Shown here one piece after another: positions 6,086 through 10,121 of a stretch of 10,121 nt of DNA. The stretch is taken from the NCBI GenBank assembly GCA_023461135.1, contig JAEWNX010000322.1:1-10121 (forward strand). The letters are read 5' to 3'. Position 1 is the stretch's first letter. Every line of letters starts with the position of its first letter. The notes beneath the pieces were generated by a model, which was not told the DNA's origin, did not search any database, and was given only the letters and a program-made list of their open reading frames with translations. The stretch comes from Pseudomonadota bacterium (GTDB lineage: Bacteria > Pseudomonadota > Alphaproteobacteria > Caulobacterales > Aquidulcibacteraceae). The translations under genes were made by a program, and so were the position numbers.

Positions 6086-6700
6086 TCACCTGATCTTCTC
6101 GTACCGGCGGTAGCTCCAGTACTTGTCGCCGTGGTCCTCAACTTCGCGCCAGCCTTGGCGTTTCAGAACCGGACGCATCATCCGGTTGAACCAGCCATGG
6201 GCGCACAGCAGCACGTTCTGACCCCGCAGCGCCTGCGCCGTTAACGTCGCGACAGCCGCTTCGGCGCGGACCTTCGCTTCGGCCTTGCTCTCCATCCCAC
6301 CGTGCCAACCGAGCCACCACGCGACCCGCGCCCACACGCCCCACGTCCCCGGGCGGTGCTTGCCCCAGAGGCCCGGGGGCGGCAGCGGGGCTTCGATGAA
6401 GACGGGATCGGTAATGATCTGGCGGCCTTCCGCCACCAGTTCGGCGGTGTGGATAGCGCGCTGCAGCGTGGACGCGAAGATGAGGTCGCTCTTACGCGCG
6501 AGTTCGCACAGCCGTTCGGGAGGCTTTTCCTCCGGATGGAGGCGCGCCAGATCGTAGCCCTTCCACCACTCGCGATAGCCGCCCTGATCGATCCGCACGG
6601 TGCGGTCTGCATGCGGCTGGCCGTGCCGCGCGATGACGATCGATCCGATCTTCGCGGCTGAACGGCGATCCAGCGTCTCTTCGGGCGCCATCGTCGTCAT
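6086..6700 (-). CDS. Histidine phosphatase family protein
   Basis: A 204-residue protein of the histidine phosphatase (phosphoglycerate mutase-like, PF00300) superfamily. The catalytic pocket is complete: ARHGQP (24-29) with nucleophile His26, STLQRAIHTAE (77-87) with the second phosphate-binding Arg81, an acidic residue at Glu103 (FIEAPLP), and CAHGWFNR (166-173) with the second His168. Members remove phosphate from small molecules, proteins or sugars; the substrate cannot be read from the sequence. Unusual are two tryptophan-rich inserts, YREWWKGYDLARL (42-54) and the stretch 112-133 with six Trp, which probably shape the substrate pocket or contact a membrane or partner. The start has GAGGG (minus strand, 6706-6710) five bases upstream. 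It lies 45 bases after the HDAC gene and 89 before xseB, all on one strand, and is bracketed by a 12-nt direct repeat. Confidence 0.9.
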   Translation of the reverse strand: MTTMAPEETLDRRSAAKIGSIVIARHGQPHADRTVRIDQGGYREWWKGYDLARLHPEEKPPERLCELARKSDLIFASTLQRAIHTAELVAEGRQIITDPVFIEAPLPPPGLWGKHRPGTWGVWARVAWWLGWHGGMESKAEAKVRAEAAVATLTAQALRGQNVLLCAHGWFNRMMRPVLKRQGWREVEDHGDKYWSYRRYEKIR

Positions 6701-6728
6701 TCTGACCCTCGCGCGGCCTGCTCGCCCC

Positions 6729-6740
6729 CTCCCCGTGAGC
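6729..6740. repeat. Direct repeat copy 2 (CTCCCCGTGAGC)
   Basis: Second copy of the 12-nt repeat at 6062-6073. Here it forms part of a short hairpin, CCCG (6732-6735), TGAG loop, CGGG (6740-6743), in the gap between the HDAC stop and the phosphatase start. CCCC-GTGAG-CGGG hairpins of this kind recur between genes in GC-rich alphaproteobacteria, so it may be a degenerate copy of a dispersed intergenic element rather than a target-site duplication. Confidence 0.55.
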
Positions 6741-6745
6741 GGGTC

Positions 6746-7666
6746 CTAGTCGCGCTGGAGCGCGCCCAGATATGCAACCACAGACCGGGCGAGCGCGGTC
6801 AAGTCGTATCCGCCCTCCAAAGTCGAGACAAGCTTACCTTGGCAGCGCCGTAAGGCGATTTCTCGCAAGTGTTGCGCGGCCCAGGCGAAATCGTCCTCAT
6901 CAAGTTCCATTTGCGCGAGTGGATCGGCCCTGTGCGCGTCGAACCCCGCCGAGACCAGGATCAGTTCGGGTGCGAAAGCGTCCAGCGCGGGCAGCACGCG
7001 GCTTTCCATCGCCCTTCGCCATACCGTGCTTCCCGCGCCCGCGGGCAGCGGGACGTTGACGACATTGTGGGCGATGCCGGCCTCATTTGATGCGCCCGTG
7101 CCCGGGTAGAGCGGAGACTGATGCGTCGAAGCGAAGAAGAGACGGGGCTCCTGCTCCGCGATGCTCTGCGTGCCGTTGCCGTGATGCACATCGAAGTCGA
7201 TCACCGCGACGCGCTTGAGCCCATGCGCTTCGAGCGCGTGCATCGCGCCGATCGCGACGCTGTTGAAGATGCAAAAGCCCATCGGCGAAATCGGCTCGGC
7301 GTGATGGCCGGGCGGACGCACGGCGCAGAACGCCATTCCATTCTCGCCACTCATCACGGCATCGACCGCCGCGACGCATGCGCCCGCCGCGCGATAGACC
7401 GCTTCGCGCGACCCGGCGGAAAGATACGTGTCCGGATCCAAGCGCACGCGCGTGTCCTGCGCTTCCGCAAACGCCGGTTCGAGCGCTTCGATGTAGCGCT
7501 TGGGATGCACCCGCTCGATCGCTTCGAGATCCGCAAGCGGCGCTTCGCGCCGGTCGAGCGGGACGTCCTCCAGCGCTTCGAGCACCGCCTTGAGGCGTCC
7601 GGCGTGTTCGGGATGACCGGGCGGCGCTTCATGCGCCAGCATGCATGTGTGCGTGAAGAGAAGCAT
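6746..7666 (-). CDS. Histone deacetylase family (HDAC-like) amidohydrolase
   Basis: A 306-residue zinc-dependent deacetylase of the class II HDAC/acetylpolyamine amidohydrolase family (PF00850). It carries the entrance motif APPGHPEHAGRL (14-25), the catalytic His pair in RPPGHHAE (117-124; His121 and His122), the zinc ligands in DFDVHHGNGT (157-166; Asp159 and His161), the third ligand in SAGFDAHRADPL (239-250; Asp243) and the catalytic Tyr in LEGGYDL (283-289; Tyr287). All key residues are intact, so it should be active. Bacterial members act on acetylpolyamines, acetylated proteins or other small amides; which one is unknown here. The ATG at 7666 is used; an in-frame TTG at 7675 would add three residues and neither has a clear ribosome site. 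It heads the co-directional set with the histidine phosphatase, xseB and csaA. Confidence 0.94.
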   Translation of the reverse strand: MLLFTHTCMLAHEAPPGHPEHAGRLKAVLEALEDVPLDRREAPLADLEAIERVHPKRYIEALEPAFAEAQDTRVRLDPDTYLSAGSREAVYRAAGACVAAVDAVMSGENGMAFCAVRPPGHHAEPISPMGFCIFNSVAIGAMHALEAHGLKRVAVIDFDVHHGNGTQSIAEQEPRLFFASTHQSPLYPGTGASNEAGIAHNVVNVPLPAGAGSTVWRRAMESRVLPALDAFAPELILVSAGFDAHRADPLAQMELDEDDFAWAAQHLREIALRRCQGKLVSTLEGGYDLTALARSVVAYLGALQRD

Positions 7667-7683
7667 CGTCGCCAATATGGACC

Positions 7684-7701
7684 GCCGGCGCCCCCGCCGG
7701 C
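7684..7701 (-). other. GC-only hairpin upstream of the HDAC gene
   Basis: GCCGGCG (7684-7690) and CGCCGGC (7695-7701) form a perfect seven-base-pair stem around a four-base loop, 18 bases upstream of the HDAC start. No T tract follows on the minus strand, so it is either a pause or processing element between the 371-residue gene and the HDAC gene or a leader structure of the latter. Confidence 0.45.
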
Positions 7702-7715
7702 CAGTGGAACGACAC

Positions 7716-7737
7716 GAACAAACTCACGACGCTCGTG
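7716..7737 (-). terminator. Weak intrinsic terminator after the 371-aa membrane protein gene
   Basis: On the minus strand, CACGA-GCG-TCGTG (7737 to 7725) forms a five-base-pair stem and is followed by AGTTTGTTCG. It lies ten bases beyond the stop codon of the 371-residue membrane protein gene. The short stem and interrupted T tract make it a weak candidate. Confidence 0.3.
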
Positions 7738-7747
7738 CGACGGCCAG

Positions 7748-8863
7748 TCACGGGACCAGGAGTGGCAGCCATTCCTCGCCGTGTTCGCTTAGCACCTTCA
7801 CGACGGCGTCAGCAGCAAGGACGATTCCCGCGACCACAAATCCGCCCAGGATGGTCAGGCCCACGCGCGACCACATCCGGTCGCCTTTGCTCAAGCCCTG
7901 CAGCAGCGTCATGCCGCCTGCCGCGAAAACGAGAGCGCCGAGCGACACAAGACCCGCGCCCACTCCAAGAGAAGGAATGAAGGAGATGGCTGCGCCGAGG
8001 CCAAAGCCGATGGCGCCGAGCACAAATCCAGCCTGAAGCATCAGCGTGTCGAACGACCAAGGCGAAAGTCCCATCGCGCGGCGCCGCTTCCGGCCCGCGA
8101 AGTCCAGATTACGCAATACTGTCTCGATGACTTCAGCGGCGGCGAAGGTGATGAAAATGGGCATTCCCGCTGCGAGTCCTTGCATCCACCACCTGCCGAC
8201 GAGGGGAATCAAGCCCGTCGCCACCGCGCCGAGCAACGCGCCGACGCCCAGACCGATGGCCGCTATGCCGATTTGTCCGCGCGCCGCCTGCGGCGTCGCC
8301 GTTGGGCTCCAGCCGCGTTTGCCGACATTCGCCGAGTGGCGCCAGGACTGACGCACGAACGCGAGCACCAGAAGCATGGTGAGTATGAATGCCGGACGCC
8401 AGTGCGGCATGAGCGAAAGGCTCCAGCCGAACGTCGTATTGAGCCAATCCCAAACGGGCTGCAGCACCGGTTCACACCAGGCGCCCAGTTGCGCTGCGAT
8501 GTCGTTGTATCCGTCGACGATCCACTGAAACGCATCGATCAGCCGGTGCTCTAAGAACACCATCTGCAAGAGCGAAAGGATCGACGGCGCATTTACGAGC
8601 GACGTGAACATCGCCCAGAACCAACCCAGGTCGTCGAGCGCTTGTTTGAGGGTGAGGCGGCCGCTGCCGTCGATCCAATCGACAAATGGCAGAAGCTTGT
8701 CTGCGTCGATTTCCGCCCCGGTTTGCGCGTCGAAGATGCGCACGACGCGTCCGCGGTCCTTCAGCTGAACGAACCGGCGCGCCGCCTTCATCGCATTCAT
8801 CGGCGGCGACTTCTCGGCCGCCACGCCCGCAGCGGCCTCGGCGACGACACGATACATCGCCAT
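7748..8863 (-). CDS. Uncharacterised membrane protein (371 aa)
   Basis: I do not recognise this family. The N-terminal ~150 residues are soluble or amphipathic: an Ala-rich start, then FVQLKDRGRVVRIFDAQTG (31-49), a Trp-rich helical part (DDLGWFWAMF, 77-86) and a region rich in Trp and Asp up to residue 150. About six hydrophobic spans follow (near 157-172, 197-223, 230-246, 274-295, 301-322, 336-354), with a basic loop GRKRRRAMG (257-265) between the third and fourth that is probably cytoplasmic. The last spans are Gly/Ala-rich. The open frame extends upstream to 9163, but the start is placed at 8863 because GGGAGG lies about nine bases before this ATG and because the upstream extension is Arg-rich, not protein-like, crosses an intrinsic terminator and overlaps another small gene. 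It is followed, 82 bases later, by the HDAC gene on the same strand. Confidence 0.78.
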   Translation of the reverse strand: MAMYRVVAEAAAGVAAEKSPPMNAMKAARRFVQLKDRGRVVRIFDAQTGAEIDADKLLPFVDWIDGSGRLTLKQALDDLGWFWAMFTSLVNAPSILSLLQMVFLEHRLIDAFQWIVDGYNDIAAQLGAWCEPVLQPVWDWLNTTFGWSLSLMPHWRPAFILTMLLVLAFVRQSWRHSANVGKRGWSPTATPQAARGQIGIAAIGLGVGALLGAVATGLIPLVGRWWMQGLAAGMPIFITFAAAEVIETVLRNLDFAGRKRRRAMGLSPWSFDTLMLQAGFVLGAIGFGLGAAISFIPSLGVGAGLVSLGALVFAAGGMTLLQGLSKGDRMWSRVGLTILGGFVVAGIVLAADAVVKVLSEHGEEWLPLLVP

Positions 8864-8906
8864 CGCGGCATCCCTCCCGCTTCCGGAACTAGCATGCGCC
8901 TGAACG

Positions 8907-8922
8907 CGACGCGCGCGCGTCG
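8907..8922. repeat. 16-nt perfect palindrome in the leader of the 371-aa gene
   Basis: CGACGCGCGCGCGTCG is its own reverse complement. It lies 44 bases upstream of the start codon of the 371-residue membrane protein gene and downstream of the small-gene terminator, where a promoter or operator for the membrane gene would be expected. It may be a protein-binding site or an RNA hairpin; alternating CG runs also arise by chance in such GC-rich DNA. Confidence 0.5.
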
Positions 8923-8962
8923 GGGCGATGGCGCCTCGAATAGCGAAACCCGAATTACGTAG

Positions 8963-9001
8963 AAAAAGGGCGCCGAGGGGGAGCTGCCTTGACGCCCTTC
9001 T
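8963..9001 (-). terminator. Intrinsic terminator of the 27-aa small gene
   Basis: On the minus strand AAGGGCGTC (8999 to 8991) pairs with GGCGCCCTT (8974 to 8966), nine base pairs including one G-T pair, around a 16-base loop; the stem runs into TTTTTCT (8967 to 8961). This is a good rho-independent terminator 36 bases beyond the stop of the small gene. A further hairpin, ACCGCG (9006-9011) with CGCGGT (9022-9027), lies between stop and terminator. Confidence 0.7.
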
Positions 9002-9036
9002 CAGGACCGCGAATGAGACTGCGCGGTTCGAACTGC

Positions 9037-9120
9037 TTAGCCGATCTGTCCTGCGACGTGCGCGAGCGTGATCATCGCAACTGCGATCAGGAAGAGGCTG
9101 TAAACTTTGGTGCGGGCCAT
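9037..9120 (-). CDS. Small single-span membrane peptide (27 aa)
   Basis: A 27-residue open frame with an ATG at 9120 and TAA at 9037-9039. It reads MARTKVYSLFLIAVAM in its first 16 residues and ends ITLAHVAGQIG. Arg3 and Lys5 precede an uninterrupted hydrophobic stretch from about residue 6 to 23, as in a single-span inner-membrane peptide with the N terminus inside. Three features argue that it is real: a strong ribosome site, AGGAG (minus strand, 9133 to 9129) eight bases before the ATG; a good intrinsic terminator shortly downstream; and no competing protein-like frame here. The short hydrophobic form resembles regulatory membrane peptides and type I toxin peptides, but I recognise no family. 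It could also be a transmembrane subunit of a larger complex. The ribosome site partly lies in a hairpin (9131-9149). Confidence 0.65.
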   Translation of the reverse strand: MARTKVYSLFLIAVAMITLAHVAGQIG

Positions 9121-9130
9121 CGGTCTTGCT

Positions 9131-9149
9131 CCTACGTCGATCACGTAGG
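9131..9149 (-). promoter_or_regulatory. Hairpin overlapping the ribosome site of the small membrane peptide
   Basis: CCTACGT (9131-9137) and ACGTAGG (9143-9149) form a perfect seven-base-pair stem around a five-base loop. In the minus-strand mRNA the 3' arm, ACGTAGG, contains the first three bases of the AGGAG ribosome site. Opening and closing of this hairpin could tune translation. An eight-base palindrome, TGACGTCA (9171-9178), lies further upstream in the likely promoter region. Confidence 0.5.
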
Positions 9150-9292
9150 GCTCCGTGCGCCACACCGCTGTGACGTCAGGCACGGGCCAAACAGCGTCGC
9201 CGGCCATCTTACCGCACAGGCGCGATGCGCCCCGCGACCCGAGCCGTCGGATTTTCGGCGCACGCAGCAGCTATTTCAGCGAAAACCCGTTG

Positions 9293-9336
9293 CCCCGAGC
9301 TGTCCGGGTCGCAATGAAGCCCGGACCTTTTCGGGG
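9293..9336 (+). promoter_or_regulatory. Nested leader hairpin covering the ribosome site of the M1 peptidase
   Basis: An inner stem pairs GTCCGGG (9302-9308) with CCCGGAC (9320-9326) around an 11-base loop. An outer stem pairs CCCCGA (9293-9298) with TCGGGG (9331-9336). The outer stem uses four of the five G residues of the ribosome site GGGGGAA (9333-9339). The inner stem followed by CTTTT also resembles a weak terminator. Either reading would limit expression of the peptidase gene; function is inferred from the pairing only. Confidence 0.45.
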
Positions 9337-9345
9337 GAACTTTTG

Positions 9346-10121
9346 GTGAATTTCCGTCCGGTCGCCGTCGCCGCCCTGCTGATCGCGGGCGCGCTCGCGC
9401 CGTCCGCCATCGCGCAGACCAGCCAGCGGCAATGGTTCGAAGGCCAGCCGACGCCCCTGCGCTACGAGATCGCCGTCACGCCGGACGTCGAAGCGGCCAC
9501 CTTCACTGGAGAGGCGCGGATCACCATCGAGACGACCGAAGCGCTGCCGGCGGTGACGATGAACGCGCTCGGCCTCACAATCAGCCGGGCAACCATAGAC
9601 AATTCAAATGTTCAGTTCGCCGCGAACGAAGAAGCCCAGACGCTGACGCTCACCCCGCGCAGGCCGCTGCGCGCCGGCCGTCACACGATCCGCATAGCCT
9701 ACACCGGCGTCATCCAGGACGAGGCGTACGGCCTGTTCCGCGTCTCCTACCAGGACGGCGATCAAACCAAACACGCGCTCGCGACCCAGTTCGAGCCCGG
9801 CGATGCGCGCCGCCTCGCGCCGATGTGGGACCAGCCGAACCGCCGCGCCGTATTCTCGATGACGGTTACGGCGCCGACGGACCAGATGGCCATCTCCAAC
9901 ATGCCGGTCGCGCGTGCGCAGCGCCTCTCGGGCGGCCTGACGCGCACGCGCTTCGCCGACACGCCCTCGATGCCGAGCTATCTGCTTTTCCTCGCCGTCG
10001 GGGACTTTGAGCGCGTCACGAGCAATGTCGACGGCGTCGAGCTTGGCGTCGTGGTGCGCCGCGGCCAGGCGCACCGCGCAGGCGAGGCGTTGCGCGCGGG
10101 AGAACAATCGCTGCGCTATTT
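9346..10121 (+). CDS. Secreted M1 family aminopeptidase, N-terminal part (cut by window end)
   Basis: 258 codons of a periplasmic or outer-surface zinc aminopeptidase are inside the window; the rest lies beyond it. The start is the GTG at 9346, six bases after GGGGGAA; a TTG at 9343 is possible. A Sec signal peptide (VAVAALLIAGALAPSAIA, cleavage about residue 23) precedes the M1 N-terminal beta-domain (PF17900): TPLRYEIAVTPDVEAATFTG (36-55), the ALATQFEPGDARRLAPMWDQP stretch (144-164), and RTRFADTPSMPSYLLFLAVGDFE (200-222). The family removes N-terminal residues from peptides. The usual FPxWDEP element here reads APMWDQP, an unusual variant. The catalytic GAMEN and HExxH motifs would be downstream, so activity cannot be judged. 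It is divergent from the small membrane peptide gene. Confidence 0.88.
   Translation, partial: MNFRPVAVAALLIAGALAPSAIAQTSQRQWFEGQPTPLRYEIAVTPDVEAATFTGEARITIETTEALPAVTMNALGLTISRATIDNSNVQFAANEEAQTLTLTPRRPLRAGRHTIRIAYTGVIQDEAYGLFRVSYQDGDQTKHALATQFEPGDARRLAPMWDQPNRRAVFSMTVTAPTDQMAISNMPVARAQRLSGGLTRTRFADTPSMPSYLLFLAVGDFERVTSNVDGVELGVVVRRGQAHRAGEALRAGEQSLRY

Noticed and set aside
8864-9163. A 100-codon upstream extension of the 371-residue membrane protein frame
   Set aside because: It is Arg/Ser-rich and not protein-like, crosses an intrinsic terminator and the 27-residue gene in another frame, and the ATG at 8863 has a good ribosome site.
9432-10010. 192-codon open frame within the M1 peptidase
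   Set aside because: It is a different frame from the GTG at 9346, whose translation has a signal peptide and M1 motifs; this one is Arg/Pro-rich.

Overview
The window is high-GC bacterial DNA, densely coding, with ten complete protein genes that follow normal bacterial spacing, one 27-residue small gene too short for routine ORF calling, and one gene cut by the right edge. The gene families (an AraC regulator with an arabinose-binding-type sensor domain, DUF2306 and DUF4386 membrane proteins, an HDAC-like hydrolase next to xseB, a CsaA-type tRNA-binding protein, a periplasmic M1 aminopeptidase) and the codon use suggest an alphaproteobacterium, perhaps Caulobacterales/Hyphomonadaceae. That placement is inference; no rRNA or marker gene is present. 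I see no insertion sequence, CRISPR array, tRNA, prophage gene or plasmid function.

Left part (1-2594). The window opens in what looks like the 3' half of an upstream terminator. A MATE-family efflux pump (143-1585, +) follows and converges with an AraC-family regulator (1575-2594, -); their 3' ends overlap by 11 bases.

Middle (2595-5364). A short divergent intergenic region carries two GCATATCG boxes exactly 21 bp apart plus an inverted repeat, a good candidate AraC operator. It drives, to the right, a tight three-gene operon of multipass membrane proteins: DUF2306, a second DUF2306-like protein (ATGA stop/start overlap), and DUF4386. Two hairpins separate the operon from a small secreted beta-rich protein (4984-5364).

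Minus-strand block (5367-9120). In transcription order: a 27-aa single-span membrane peptide gene with its own terminator, a 371-aa orphan membrane protein, an HDAC-family deacetylase, a histidine phosphatase, xseB (exonuclease VII small subunit) and a CsaA-type tRNA-binding protein. The phosphatase gene is bracketed by a 12-nt direct repeat and separates the HDAC gene from xseB, genes that I recall as close neighbours in many alphaproteobacteria.

Right edge (9121-10121). A divergent region with RNA hairpins over both ribosome binding sites leads to a secreted M1 aminopeptidase, of which only the signal peptide and N-terminal domain are inside the window.

The most novel-looking parts are the small membrane peptide gene with its structured transcript, the AraC-linked membrane cassette with its putative operator, and the 371-aa membrane protein that I cannot assign to a family. 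None of these amounts to a demonstrated new system.
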